A DNA stretch of 38,145 bases from Rhodocyclaceae bacterium (GCA_030652245.1 JAUSBB010000117.1:1-38145), one strand, 5' to 3'. Positions 8,187 to 16,909 are shown, counted from the first letter of the stretch. Notes: generated from the letters alone by a model not told the origin. Translations and numbers: made by a program.

Positions 8187-9512
8187 TTAGCCGACTACTT
8201 CAACCAACCAGCGCGCGGTGCGCAGCAGTCGCGCGTCGTCGCCAATCCGGCCGACCAGTTGCACTCCCACCGGCAAACCATTGCCCGCCTGCAACAGGGG
8301 CAGGCTGATCGCCGGCATGCCGCAAAATGTCCAGAGCGTGCAGAACAGCGGGCTACCAGTCGAATCCAGGCCATGCGGTGCCGCCCCTGGCACCGCCGGG
8401 GTCAGGATGGCGTCATAACGGTCGAAGACCTCGTCGAGTCCTTCGGTCACCACGGGAATGCGCGCCAGGGCCTGCAGGTAATCGACCGCCGTGGTGGCGC
8501 GCCCGCGCTCCAGTTGCTCGCGCAGCGTGGCCGACAACTGGTCGGCGCCGCGTTCGTATTCAGTCGCGTAGTTGGCCGCGATATCCGCCTCCATGACGGT
8601 CTTGTGCCAGTCGAGCGCCTTGGCGGCCGACTCCGGCAGCACGAATTCGCCGACCTGTTCGCCCAGATGTGCGACCAGCTCGCCAAAGCCTTCCCGCGCG
8701 TCGGCGTCCTGCTGCAACCACCACGGCGTCTTGATCAACGCCAGCTTGGGTGGCATGGGTGGCGCCGCTTCGCAAACTTGCAGCAGGGGCAGCCTGGCGC
8801 GCGGCTGCATGCCCGGCGCGTCGGCGTCGTAGGCCGCCAGCACCTCGCCCAGCAGGGCGATGTCCTCGACGCTGCGGGCAAAGCAACCCGGCTGATCGAG
8901 ATGCTCCGACTGGCGCAGGATGCCCTGGCAGGAGATCAGGCCACGCGTTGGCTTGAAGCCGAACACGCCGCAAAAGGCGGCCGGCCGGATCGTCGAGCCA
9001 TTGGTCTGCGTGCCCAGCGCCAGCGGCACCATGCCGGAGGCCACCGCAGCGGCGGAGCCGCTCGACGAGCCGCCGGGCGTGTGCTCGGGATTGTGCGGAT
9101 TGCGCGTCTTGCCCGGCGCATAGGTGGCCAACTCGGTGGTCACCGTCTTGCCCATGATCACCGCGCCGGCGCTGCGCAGCAGTTCAACCACCTTGGCGTC
9201 GTGCCAGGGCATGCGCCCGGCATGGAGCGGCGTGCCGTCCTCGGTCGGCATGTCGCCGGTGTCGATGATGTCCTTGATGCCGACCGGCACGCCGTGTAGC
9301 GGCCCGAGCGGCTTGCCGGCGGCGCGCCATTCGTCGGCGCGGCGCGCCTGCCCCAAGGCATGCTGCGGATCGAAATAGGTCCAGGCTTGCACATCCGGCT
9401 CGCGCGCCTCGATCTGCTTGATACAGGCTTGCACCAAGTCCTCGGCGGAAAACAACCCGTCTCGGATGCCCTGGGCCGCCTGGCGCGCGGAGAGCCAGTT
9501 CAATTGCGTCAT
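8187..9512 (-). CDS. Amidase signature family hydrolase
   Basis: 441 aa from MTQLNWLSARQ. Amidase-signature enzymes hydrolyse amides with a Ser-cisSer-Lys triad. The Lys is in VGIKDIIDTGD, and GGSSSGSAAAVASG carries both serines. The signature tail QTNGSTIRPAAFCGVFGFKPT follows. The residues specific to GatA partners are not obvious and no gatB/C is present, so a catabolic amidase is more likely than the tRNA amidotransferase. The start used here is 1 base past the dctM stop; an ATG at 9524 overlapping dctM by 11 bp is the alternative. Its place behind dctPQM suggests that it acts on the imported compound or a derivative. Confidence 0.88.
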   Translation of the reverse strand: MTQLNWLSARQAAQGIRDGLFSAEDLVQACIKQIEAREPDVQAWTYFDPQHALGQARRADEWRAAGKPLGPLHGVPVGIKDIIDTGDMPTEDGTPLHAGRMPWHDAKVVELLRSAGAVIMGKTVTTELATYAPGKTRNPHNPEHTPGGSSSGSAAAVASGMVPLALGTQTNGSTIRPAAFCGVFGFKPTRGLISCQGILRQSEHLDQPGCFARSVEDIALLGEVLAAYDADAPGMQPRARLPLLQVCEAAPPMPPKLALIKTPWWLQQDADAREGFGELVAHLGEQVGEFVLPESAAKALDWHKTVMEADIAANYATEYERGADQLSATLREQLERGRATTAVDYLQALARIPVVTEGLDEVFDRYDAILTPAVPGAAPHGLDSTGSPLFCTLWTFCGMPAISLPLLQAGNGLPVGVQLVGRIGDDARLLRTARWLVEVVG

Positions 9513-9513
9513 A

Positions 9514-10863
9514 TCAGTTGCCATAGAGCAGATCCGGCAGCCAATAGACCAGTTGCGGGAACACATAAACCGCTGCCATGGCCACGAACACCAGACCCAG
9601 GAACGGCATGCAGCCCTTGAAGATGGTCGCCAACTGAATGTGCTTCGGCGCCACGCCTTTCAGGTAGAAGGCCGACATCGCCATAGGTGGAGTCAGAAAC
9701 GAGGTCTGCAGGTTCAGGGCAATCAGGATGCCGAAGAACATCGGATCGACGTTGAAGTGCGCCAAGAGCGGCAGGAAGATCGGCACGAAGATGATGATGA
9801 TCTCGCTCCACTCCAGCGGCCAGCCGAGGATGAAGATGATGAGCTGGGTCAGGAGCAGGAAGGTGATGGTGTTCAGATCCATGCTCATCACGAAATCCTT
9901 GATCAGTCCTTCGCCGCCGAGGTAGGAGAACACCGACGAGAAGGTCCAGGAGCCGACGAACAGCCAGCAGACCATGGCCGTGGTGCGCGCGGTCAGGAAT
10001 ACCGCCTCCTTGAGGCGACCCCAGGTCAGGGCGCGATAGGCCGCGGCCAGCAGCGTGCCGCCCAGCGCGCCGATCGCAGCCGCTTCGCTCGGCGTGGCCA
10101 AGCCGAACAAAATGGCGCCCAGCACCGACAGAATCAGCACCGCCAGCGGCAGGAAGGCCTTGGCCAGCAGCACGAACACCTGAGTCCAGGAGATGTCCTT
10201 GTACGCCTCGGGCGGCAGCTTGGGTGCCAGGGAAGGATTCATCACCACCCGCGTCACGACATAGATCATGTAGAGGCCCGCCAGCAGCAGCCCTGGAATC
10301 AGCGCAGCGGCATACAGCTTGACCACCGAAACTGCCGATGTCGCGCCATAGACGATCAGCATGATCGAGGGCGGGATGAGGATGCCCAGGGTGCCGCCGG
10401 CAGCGATGACGCCCGTCGAGAGCTTCTGGTCGTAGCCGGCCTTGAGCATGGCCGGCAGGGCGAGCAGGCCCATCAGCGTCACCACGGCGCCGACGATGCC
10501 GGTCGCGGTGGCGAACAGCGCGCAGGTAATCAGCGCGGCCACCGCCATGGCGCCCGGCACGGCGCGCATCGCCAGTTGCAGGCTGTGGAAGAGGCGGTCC
10601 AGGATGTTCGCTCGTTCGACGATGTAGCCCATGAACAGGAACAGCGGTATCGACACCAGCACGTCGTTGTTCATGACGCTGAAGGTGTTCTGCGTCAGCA
10701 GGTAGAACACCCGGCTGTCAAAGAAGGCCTGGTCGGGCTGGAAATAGGCGTAATAACCGAAGCCGACGCCCATCGCCATCAACGTGAAGGCGATCGGGAA
10801 GCCGAGCAGGATGACAAAAACGAATGAGCCCAGCATCAGCAGGGCAATTTGCGGGTCCGTCAT
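9514..10863 (-). CDS. dctM: TRAP transporter large permease DctM
   Basis: 449 aa, very hydrophobic, about 12 membrane segments. This is the ion-coupled translocation subunit of a TRAP transporter. The family stretches GFPIAFTLMAMG, FLFMGYIVERANILD and the LGILIPPSIMLIVYG loop are clear, as are PSEAAAIGALG and the C-terminal LQTSFLTPPMA. The start at 10863 overlaps the dctQ stop as ATGA, which fits the usual Q-M coupling. An in-frame extension to 10998 only covers dctQ. Confidence 0.93.
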   Translation of the reverse strand: MTDPQIALLMLGSFVFVILLGFPIAFTLMAMGVGFGYYAYFQPDQAFFDSRVFYLLTQNTFSVMNNDVLVSIPLFLFMGYIVERANILDRLFHSLQLAMRAVPGAMAVAALITCALFATATGIVGAVVTLMGLLALPAMLKAGYDQKLSTGVIAAGGTLGILIPPSIMLIVYGATSAVSVVKLYAAALIPGLLLAGLYMIYVVTRVVMNPSLAPKLPPEAYKDISWTQVFVLLAKAFLPLAVLILSVLGAILFGLATPSEAAAIGALGGTLLAAAYRALTWGRLKEAVFLTARTTAMVCWLFVGSWTFSSVFSYLGGEGLIKDFVMSMDLNTITFLLLTQLIIFILGWPLEWSEIIIIFVPIFLPLLAHFNVDPMFFGILIALNLQTSFLTPPMAMSAFYLKGVAPKHIQLATIFKGCMPFLGLVFVAMAAVYVFPQLVYWLPDLLYGN

Positions 10864-11474
10864 TTGTTTTCTCCAGGCAGGGCCGCGTCGTAACCCATGC
10901 GTTTCTCGTCCTCGACCTGATGCAATATCGCCGTTTCCATTTCCTCGACGTCGTGCAGCCGCGCCGGCCATTCGCCAGTGCGGATGCAAACGATGCAACG
11001 CAGCACCTCGGCAATGCCCTGTAGGGCCAACAGCGCGCCGGCCGCCGGAATGACCAGCTTGAGCTGCCAGATTGGCACGCCAATCGGACTATTGACGCTC
11101 ACCTCGCCGATGCGCATCGAATCCATGGCGTAAGTCCAGCCCGAATACATTAGGGCAATGATGCCGGGGAAAAAAAAGATGATGTAGAGCACCAATTCCA
11201 GTCTACCCTGGACGCGGGTCGGCATCAGCCGGTAGAAAACATCGCCGCGTACATGCGCGTTGCGCGACAGCGCATAGGCGCCCGACATCAGGAACAGCGC
11301 GCCATAGAGAATGTAGCTCATGTCGAAAGCCCAACTCGTCGGGTCGTTCAGGACATAGCGGACAAAAACTTCGTAGGAGGTGCCCAGCGTCAGGATGACG
11401 ATGCACCAGGCGAAGGCATGCCCGACCGATTTCGACAACTGGTCGATGCCGTGCAACAGCGATTGAATGGACAT
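10860..11474 (-). CDS. dctQ: TRAP transporter small permease DctQ
   Basis: 204 aa from MSIQSLLHGIDQL, preceded by GAACGGA. Four hydrophobic segments are visible, starting AFAWCIVILTLGTSYEVFVRY. The SWAFDMSYILYGALFLMSGAYAL region with NAHVRGDVFY is typical of DctQ. The cytoplasmic C-terminal tail (~35 residues) is long and acidic. It bridges the substrate-binding protein and DctM in the inner membrane. Earlier in-frame ATGs (11489, 11537) lack better ribosome sites. Confidence 0.9.
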   Translation of the reverse strand: MSIQSLLHGIDQLSKSVGHAFAWCIVILTLGTSYEVFVRYVLNDPTSWAFDMSYILYGALFLMSGAYALSRNAHVRGDVFYRLMPTRVQGRLELVLYIIFFFPGIIALMYSGWTYAMDSMRIGEVSVNSPIGVPIWQLKLVIPAAGALLALQGIAEVLRCIVCIRTGEWPARLHDVEEMETAILHQVEDEKRMGYDAALPGENK

Positions 11475-11557
11475 AGGTATCCGTTCCATGAAGATTCGGA
11501 GGGGATGCCTGAACATCCCCCGCCGAGGTTTATGCAACTGCTAGAGACAGCGCGTGG

Positions 11558-12709
11558 TTAGAAGCCGAGCTTGCCATGGACGTGCTCGTAAGCCGACTTG
11601 TAATCGGCTTCGTTGAAGAAGTGATAGTAGCCGACCCGCTTGGCCCACGCCTTCTGCGATTCCCATACTTTCTTGAAGAACGGATCCTCGGCGGACAGGC
11701 GATTGACGATCGTGTCCCAGGCCTTGATCTGCGCGTCGAAGATGTCTTGCGGCGTGCGCAGGATGTTCACCTTTTCCTTGGTCCTGAGTTCCTGCAGGTC
11801 CTTCGAGTAGTTGTCCATCGCCAGCGCGTAGTTGGCGGTGGACGCCGCCTCGGCCGAATACTTCAGCACCGCCTGCAGATCCTTGGGCAGCGATTCGTAT
11901 TTCTTGCGGTTGAAAACGATCTCGAAAAACTCCATGGCCTGGTGATAGCTGCCCATCATATAGTTCTTGGCGACGTCCTGGGCGCCGAAGCGGCGGTCGG
12001 AGGTCGGGTTGTTGAACTCGAAGGCATCGATCACGCCGCGCTCCATCGCCGGCACGATCTCGCCGCCCGGCAACTGGGTCACCCTGGCGCCCAATTCCTG
12101 CATCAGGTCGGCGGCCAGGCCCACGGTGCGGTACTTGAGGCCCTTCAGTTCGGCGGCCGTCTTGATCGGCTTCTTGAACCAGCCCAGCGGCTGGGTCGGC
12201 ATCGGCATGGCGAAAAAGCCGACCACGTCGAGACCGATCTTTTTCATCAGCTCGTCGTAGAAGGGTTGCCCCTCTTTGTGAATCCAGGCCAGGTTCTGGG
12301 CGGAGTCGCAGCCCGTGATCGGGCCCGAGCCGAACAACGAAGCGACCTTGCTCTTGCCATACCAGTAAACCGCCACCTGATGGCCGGCGTCGATCACGCC
12401 CTTGGAGGTCGCCTCCATCACCTCGAAAGGCTTGACCACCGCGCCGGCGACCAGATAGTCGATGCGCAGGCGACCACCGGCCATTTCATTGACGCGCTTG
12501 ACATATTCTTCGGCCATCTCGTTGAAGACGTCCTTGGCGCCCCAGGCGCCCTGCATCTTCAGGACGATGGGCGATTGCGCGACGGAGATCATCGGGAAAC
12601 CGGCAATGGCCGCGCCCGCGGTACCGCCGACGGCGGCCTTGAGAAACTTGCGGCGTGCTGGCGCTGCTTCCGTGGCGACGGGTTGAATCGCTTGCTTTTC
12701 TTCTTCCAT
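11558..12709 (-). CDS. dctP: TRAP transporter periplasmic substrate-binding protein DctP
   Basis: 383 aa. A twin-arginine-like leader (ARRKFLKAAVGGTAGAAIAG, residues ~18-37) after an 18-residue cytoplasmic lead suggests Tat export. The mature part starts near SPIVLKMQGAWG. LPGGEIVPAMERGVIDAFEF and NPTSDRRFGAQDV put it in the TakP-like branch, which binds 2-oxo or other monocarboxylates rather than C4-dicarboxylates; this is inference from memory. AGGAGAG lies 4-10 bases ahead of the ATG. It is first in the dctPQM-amidase run and directly downstream of an IclR gene. Confidence 0.92.
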   Translation of the reverse strand: MEEEKQAIQPVATEAAPARRKFLKAAVGGTAGAAIAGFPMISVAQSPIVLKMQGAWGAKDVFNEMAEEYVKRVNEMAGGRLRIDYLVAGAVVKPFEVMEATSKGVIDAGHQVAVYWYGKSKVASLFGSGPITGCDSAQNLAWIHKEGQPFYDELMKKIGLDVVGFFAMPMPTQPLGWFKKPIKTAAELKGLKYRTVGLAADLMQELGARVTQLPGGEIVPAMERGVIDAFEFNNPTSDRRFGAQDVAKNYMMGSYHQAMEFFEIVFNRKKYESLPKDLQAVLKYSAEAASTANYALAMDNYSKDLQELRTKEKVNILRTPQDIFDAQIKAWDTIVNRLSAEDPFFKKVWESQKAWAKRVGYYHFFNEADYKSAYEHVHGKLGF

Positions 12710-12814
12710 GCTTCTCTCCTCTACGTTTGTGGGTAAAACGAAATTTCGATCTGTATCTGAACAGCAAAACCTTGCCTTGGCTGTCGAAATCGTCTGATCG
12801 CGGCATTACAACAC

Positions 12815-12834
12815 AAAGGCGCATCAACGCCTTT
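12815..12834 (-). terminator. Short hairpin across the iclR stop codon
   Basis: AAAGGCG and CGCCTTT flank a 6-base loop, and the loop holds the iclR stop codon. A few Ts (TTTGTGTTG) follow on the minus strand. It is a weak terminator or attenuator candidate between iclR and dctP. Confidence 0.35.
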
Positions 12835-13597
12835 CGGACATCATGCCCAGGCGACGCGACATCAGTTCAGCCAGTTCATGCGCAGTCTTGACGGCACGAG
12901 CGCCGTCCTGCGGCGAACTCGCGGTCTTCATCATGCTGAGCGCAACGGCGGCCACGGCCTGCCTTCCAGTGGCATCGAATACCGGGGCGCCATGGCAACA
13001 CATGCCCTCGCGCGTCTCCTCGTCATCGACGGCATAGCCATGAGCACGCACGGAGGCCAGGTCGGCCAGCAGCGCCTTGAGACTGGTGCGGCTGTGGCTG
13101 GTCAGGCGTTCCAGCTTTTTGCCCTTGTATAACTGACGCACCCGCTCATCGGTCATGGTGCTCAACAGCGCCTTGCCCGATGCCGTGCAGTGGGCCGGCA
13201 GGCGCATGCCGATGCGATAGGTCAACGAAAACGGCTGGCTGCCGTTGCGGCAGGCCACATAAACGACGTCCGTGCCATCCAGCACGGCGAGCACGGCTGA
13301 TTCCTCCGGCATGGCACGCAAGGACTCCCAGGCCCGGGCAAATTCCTGGGTCAAATCGGTGCGCGACAGATAAGCGTGCGCCAGATCGACCAGATGCGTA
13401 CCCAAATGATAAGTGCCATCGTCGAAGCGCGTGAGCAGGCCCGCCTGCGTCAGGCTGGTGCACAAACTCAAGACACTGCTCTTGGGCAGATCGAGCCGTT
13501 GACTGAGTTCCGCCAGCGAAAAGGGATTGCGGGATGCCGCCACCACGTCCAGCAAACGCGCCCCTTTCAATACGGATGGAACTACCGCCTTCGGCAA
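12824..13597 (-). CDS. IclR-family transcriptional regulator
   Basis: 257 aa. An N-terminal winged helix (SVLKGARLLDVVAAS, FSLAELSQRLDLPKSSVLSLCTSL, residues ~8-65) precedes the IclR effector domain (GSQPFSLTYRIGMRLPAHCTASGKALLS, AVDDEETREGMCCHGAPVFD). The first conserved residues follow a TTG at 13597 with a perfect AAGGAG six bases before it; the only upstream ATG (13669) gives a non-conserved extension. TTG is therefore the likely start. It sits just upstream of dctPQM on the same strand, so it probably controls this transporter in response to its substrate or a metabolite. Confidence 0.88.
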   Translation of the reverse strand: MPKAVVPSVLKGARLLDVVAASRNPFSLAELSQRLDLPKSSVLSLCTSLTQAGLLTRFDDGTYHLGTHLVDLAHAYLSRTDLTQEFARAWESLRAMPEESAVLAVLDGTDVVYVACRNGSQPFSLTYRIGMRLPAHCTASGKALLSTMTDERVRQLYKGKKLERLTSHSRTSLKALLADLASVRAHGYAVDDEETREGMCCHGAPVFDATGRQAVAAVALSMMKTASSPQDGARAVKTAHELAELMSRRLGMMSERR

Positions 13598-13725
13598 ATC
13601 TCTCTCCTTGGTTCTACATGTTGTTATCGATCCGCCGCGTATGATCACACAAAATTCAAGCCAAGGCACAACGTTCAGATATGTGAATTACGCGCACACT
13701 TTATCGCCTCCCGGCGGCGTGGGCG

Positions 13726-13755
13726 AAAAAAAACCGCCCGGAGGCGGTTTTTTTT
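13726..13755. terminator. Bidirectional intrinsic terminator
   Basis: Eight As, CCGCC, a CGGA loop, GGCGG and eight Ts make a near-perfect 13-bp stem with a U-run in both directions. On the minus strand it ends the tRNA-Val transcript 30 bp after the tRNA and shields the iclR promoter region. Confidence 0.88.
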
Positions 13756-13785
13756 GACGGCAGAAATCTGTTTCTGCCGAGTGTT

Positions 13786-13862
13786 TGGTAGGCGCGATTG
13801 GACTCGAACCAACGACCCCCACCATGTCAAGGTGGTGCTCTAACCAGCTGAGCTACGCGCCT
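13786..13862 (-). tRNA. tRNA-Val (anticodon GAC)
   Basis: 77 nt with the 3' CCA encoded. The acceptor arms are AGGCGCG and CGCGCCT with discriminator A. The D arm is AGCTCAGCTGGTTAGAGC. The anticodon stem CCACC/GGTGG encloses the loop TTGACAT, giving GAC. The T arm carries GGTTCGAGTCC. It closely matches the known bacterial tRNA-Val(GAC) sequence. Confidence 0.97.
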
Positions 13863-13877
13863 GCAAATAAGCGGCGC

Positions 13878-13905
13878 ATTCTACCTGAAACCCGCGCGCC
13901 GTCCA
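13878..13905 (-). promoter_or_regulatory. Probable tRNA-Val promoter
   Basis: On the minus strand TGGACG and TAGAAT are 16 bp apart. The -10 box lies 15 bp before the tRNA, and a GC-rich discriminator (GCGCCGC), typical of stringently controlled stable-RNA promoters, follows it. Confidence 0.5.
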
Positions 13906-13914
13906 TACCCCGCT

Positions 13915-15807
13915 TCAGTTTTTTAACGCCGCCCTGACCTGCTCCAGTGTCGTCGGATCGTCAAGCGTGGTCAGGTCGCCCGGATCACGGCCTTCGGCGA
14001 GCGCCTGAATCGAACGGCGCAGCATTTTGCCGGAGCGGGTCTTGGGCAGGCCGGCGACGAAATGCACGTGCTTGGGCCGTCCGATGGCGCCAAGAATGCC
14101 ATCGACAGTTTTCTTGACCTCGGCTTCGAGTGCGGCGCGCAGTTCGGGGGTGGCAACCTTCGTGGCGTCCTTGACCACGGCGAAGGCCATAGGCTCCTGG
14201 CCCTTCAACGCGTCGCTGACGCCCACCACGGCGACTTCGGCAATCGCCGCGTGCGCCTGAATGGCCTCTTCAATCTCGCGCGTGCCGAGACGATGGCCGG
14301 CGACGTTGATGACGTCGTCGGTGCGGCCGAGAATGTAGTGGTAGCCTGCCTCGTCCTGGATGCCCCAGTCGAACGAGGAATAAACCAGTGGGTCCTTGAA
14401 CAGGCTGAAGTAGGTCTTGACGAAGCGCTCGTCGTCGCCCCAGACGGTCGACAGACAGCCCGGCGGCAAGGGCGGCACGACGCCGACGATACCCTTCTCG
14501 TTGGGCGCGCACTCGCTGCCATCCTCGCGGAATATTTTGAGGTTGTAGCCATAGACCGGGAAGGCCGGCGTGCCGAATTTGATCGGCGTGTCTTCGACGC
14601 CGCGCACGGTGGAGAGCATCGGCCAGCCGGTTTCGGTTTGCCAGTAGTTGTCGATCACCGGCAGCTTGAGTTCGCCCGCGATCCATTCGTGGGTCGGCTG
14701 ATCAAGCGGTTCGCCGGCAAGAAACAGATGCTTGAGCGAAGAGAGGTCGTACTTCTTGAGGAAGGCCGGATCCTGTTTCTTGAGCACGCGCACGGCGGTG
14801 GGCGCCGAGAACATCACATTCACTTTGTATTTTTCGACAATGCTCCACCAGATGCCGGCATCGGGGCGCAGCGGCGTGCCTTCATACATGATGGTGGCCA
14901 TGCCGGCGATCAGCGGACCGTAAACAATGTAGCTGTGGCCGACCACCCAGCCGATATCCGATGTGGAAAACATCGTCTCGCCGGCAAAGCCGGTGAAGAT
15001 GTGCTTCATCGAAGCCGCCAGCGCCACGCAGTAGCCGCCGGTGTCGCGCTGCACGCCCTTGGGCTTGCCGGTGGTGCCGGAGGTGTAGAGGATGTAGGAC
15101 GGTTCGAAGGATTCCAGCCACTCGCAAGGCACGGAGGCGTTCATGTGCTGGGCGCGCAGCGTGGCGTAATCGACATCGCGCCCGGCCACCTGGCTGAAAC
15201 CCTTGTCGAGGCCGCGGTCGATCATCAGCACTTTTTCAGGCTTTGATTTCGCGAGCTTGATCGCCTCGTCCAATAGGTGCTTGTACGGCACAGCCTTGCC
15301 GCCGCGCATGCCGGCATCGGCGGAAACCACGAGCTTCGGCCGGGCATCGTCGATGCGCGTCGCCAGCGAGCCGGAGGCGAAGCCGCCGAACACCACCGAA
15401 TGAATGGCGCCGATGCGCGCGCAGGCCAGCATGGCGAAAGCGGCTTCGGCGATCATCGGCATGTAGATCAGCACGCGGTCGCCCTTGCCCACGCCCTGCG
15501 ACTGCATGATCGCCGCCATGCGCATCACCTCGGCCTGGAGTTCGGCGAAGCTGTAGATCTTTTCTTCGTTGGTCTCGGTCGAGATATAGATCAGCGCGCG
15601 GTCGTTCGGGCGCGTCGCCGCGTGGCGGTCGACGGCGTTATGGCACAGGTTGGTGCGGCCGCCGGAATACCACTTGACGAAGGGCGGGCGCGAGTAGTCG
15701 CAGATGGTCTGCGGTGGCGTCTGCCAATCGACCAGTTGCGCCTGTTCCGACCAGAACGCATCGCGCTGGTCGATCGAGCGGCGGTAAAAATCGCTGTACT
15801 TCGTCAT
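13915..15807 (-). CDS. prpE: Propionyl-CoA synthetase PrpE
   Basis: 630 aa, acyl-CoA synthetase of the ANL superfamily; it activates propionate (also acrylate or 3-hydroxypropionate in some organisms) with ATP and CoA. Motifs in order: the N-terminal ACS-specific domain (FYRRSIDQRDAFW), the P-loop YTSGTTGKPKGVQRD, the A5 motif NYWQTETGWP, the hinge in LGRTDDVINVAGHRLG and the C-terminal PKTRSGKMLRR, whose Lys is the acetylation-controlled catalytic residue. VQRDTGGY and the ~630 aa length are PrpE-like rather than Acs-like. It starts 12 bp after acuI ends, so the two form an operon. Confidence 0.94.
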   Translation of the reverse strand: MTKYSDFYRRSIDQRDAFWSEQAQLVDWQTPPQTICDYSRPPFVKWYSGGRTNLCHNAVDRHAATRPNDRALIYISTETNEEKIYSFAELQAEVMRMAAIMQSQGVGKGDRVLIYMPMIAEAAFAMLACARIGAIHSVVFGGFASGSLATRIDDARPKLVVSADAGMRGGKAVPYKHLLDEAIKLAKSKPEKVLMIDRGLDKGFSQVAGRDVDYATLRAQHMNASVPCEWLESFEPSYILYTSGTTGKPKGVQRDTGGYCVALAASMKHIFTGFAGETMFSTSDIGWVVGHSYIVYGPLIAGMATIMYEGTPLRPDAGIWWSIVEKYKVNVMFSAPTAVRVLKKQDPAFLKKYDLSSLKHLFLAGEPLDQPTHEWIAGELKLPVIDNYWQTETGWPMLSTVRGVEDTPIKFGTPAFPVYGYNLKIFREDGSECAPNEKGIVGVVPPLPPGCLSTVWGDDERFVKTYFSLFKDPLVYSSFDWGIQDEAGYHYILGRTDDVINVAGHRLGTREIEEAIQAHAAIAEVAVVGVSDALKGQEPMAFAVVKDATKVATPELRAALEAEVKKTVDGILGAIGRPKHVHFVAGLPKTRSGKMLRRSIQALAEGRDPGDLTTLDDPTTLEQVRAALKN

Positions 15808-15819
15808 ATTCTTTCCTTA

Positions 15820-16809
15820 TTACGGCTGGATACGAACGACAACGCGGCCCTTGACGCGCGCCTTCAGGAAATCATCGAACACGCCCGGCAGTTCGCCGAA
15901 AGCAATCTCGCGCGCCTGGGCAATCACCTGCACTGGCTTGAGTTCCCCAGCCAGACGCCGCCAGACCTCGGCGCGCACGGGCATCGGGCAATTGACCGAA
16001 TCGATGCCGAGCAGCGAGATGCCGCGCAAGATGAAGGGCGCCACCGTGGTTTTGAAATCCATGCTCGCCGCCAGGCCAATGCTCGCCAGCGTGCCGCCGA
16101 TCTGCATGGTGCTGGCCATCCACGACAGCACGTCGCCGCCCAGGTTATCAACCGCGCCGGCCCACAGAGCCTTGTCGAGCGCCTTGATCTTGCCCAGATC
16201 GAGACTGGAACGCAGCAGCACTTCGCTGGCGCCCAACTGCTTGAGGTAGTCGGTTGCACTGTCCTTGCCGGTCAGCGCATGCACCTGATAGCCACGCTTG
16301 GCGAGGATCTCGACGGCGATGCTGCCGACCCCGCCGGTCGCGCCGGAAACCACCACCGGGCCATTCTCTGGCTTGAGACCGTCATGCTCCATGCGCACGA
16401 CCGCCAGGCCGGCCGTGAAGCCCGCCGTGCCGAGCGCCATGGCGTCACGCAGACTCAGGCCGGGCGGCAGCTTGATAACCCAGGCCGCCGGAATCCGCGC
16501 CATTTCGGCATAACCACCGTGGTGCGCAACGCCGATGTCGTAGCTGGTCGCCAGCACCTGATCACCCGGCGCAAACGCCGGATCAGCGCTGTTGACCACC
16601 GTCCCAGCCAGGTCAACCCCGCCCACGCAGGGAAAACGCCGGATGATGCGACCGGCGCCGGTCGCGGCGAGGGCATCCTTGAAATTGACGCCCGAATAGG
16701 CCACCGCAATCGTCACTTCGCCCGGATCAAGCTGATCCTCCGACATATCGGCGAAACCGGCGGAAATCTTGCCCTCGTTCTGCTGAATCAGGTAAGCCTT
16801 GAATGCCAT
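15820..16809 (-). CDS. acuI: Acrylyl-CoA reductase (NADPH), AcuI/YhdH family
   Basis: 329 aa, zinc-free medium-chain dehydrogenase. AcuI reduces acryloyl-CoA to propionyl-CoA. The substrate-domain signature VAYSGVNFKDALAATG and GVDLAGTVV is followed by the Rossmann motif VSGATGGVGSIAVEILAKRGY and the YhdH-type C-terminus (GIDSVNCPMPVRAEVWRRLAGEL). The ribosome site GGGAGGAG is strong. It is first in an acuI-prpE operon, which fits activation of acrylate or 3-hydroxypropionate and detoxification of acryloyl-CoA to propionyl-CoA. Divergent from futA. Confidence 0.92.
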   Translation of the reverse strand: MAFKAYLIQQNEGKISAGFADMSEDQLDPGEVTIAVAYSGVNFKDALAATGAGRIIRRFPCVGGVDLAGTVVNSADPAFAPGDQVLATSYDIGVAHHGGYAEMARIPAAWVIKLPPGLSLRDAMALGTAGFTAGLAVVRMEHDGLKPENGPVVVSGATGGVGSIAVEILAKRGYQVHALTGKDSATDYLKQLGASEVLLRSSLDLGKIKALDKALWAGAVDNLGGDVLSWMASTMQIGGTLASIGLAASMDFKTTVAPFILRGISLLGIDSVNCPMPVRAEVWRRLAGELKPVQVIAQAREIAFGELPGVFDDFLKARVKGRVVVRIQP

Positions 16810-16847
16810 CTGCGTCTCCTCCCCAAAAAACCCTTTAGTTGCAGTTG

Positions 16848-16853
16848 ATTATA
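16848..16853 (-). promoter_or_regulatory. -10 box of the acuI-prpE promoter
   Basis: TATAAT on the minus strand lies 38 bp before the acuI ATG. It sits in an imperfect palindrome (TTGGTTATAATCAA), with a second palindrome AACCGGTT (16857-16864) just upstream. No good -35 box is seen, which suggests an activator or a repressor acting on these palindromes. Confidence 0.45.
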
Positions 16854-16909
16854 ACCAACCGGTTTCTGCCTGCCTTACGCCAGGCTTACTATGCGAATTT
16901 TTGTTATTG

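Noticed and set aside
8079-12736. Plus-strand frames of 386-469 aa opposite amidase, dctM and dctP
   Set aside because: Shadows of well-identified minus-strand genes; no ribosome sites or domains.
13376-13843. 155-aa plus-strand frame ending in DWTRTNDPHH
   Set aside because: Its end is the antisense of tRNA-Val, a common false gene, and the rest lies opposite iclR and through the terminator.
16597-16620. GTTGACC/GGTCAAC inverted repeat inside acuI
   Set aside because: It lies within a conserved coding stretch (GVDLAGTVV) and has no counterpart elsewhere in the window, so it is probably coincidence.
14062-16848. Long plus-strand frames (394 and 523 aa) opposite prpE and acuI
   Set aside because: They are antisense shadows of GC-rich genes with clear family motifs on the minus strand; their His/Arg/Gly-rich composition is typical of such frames.
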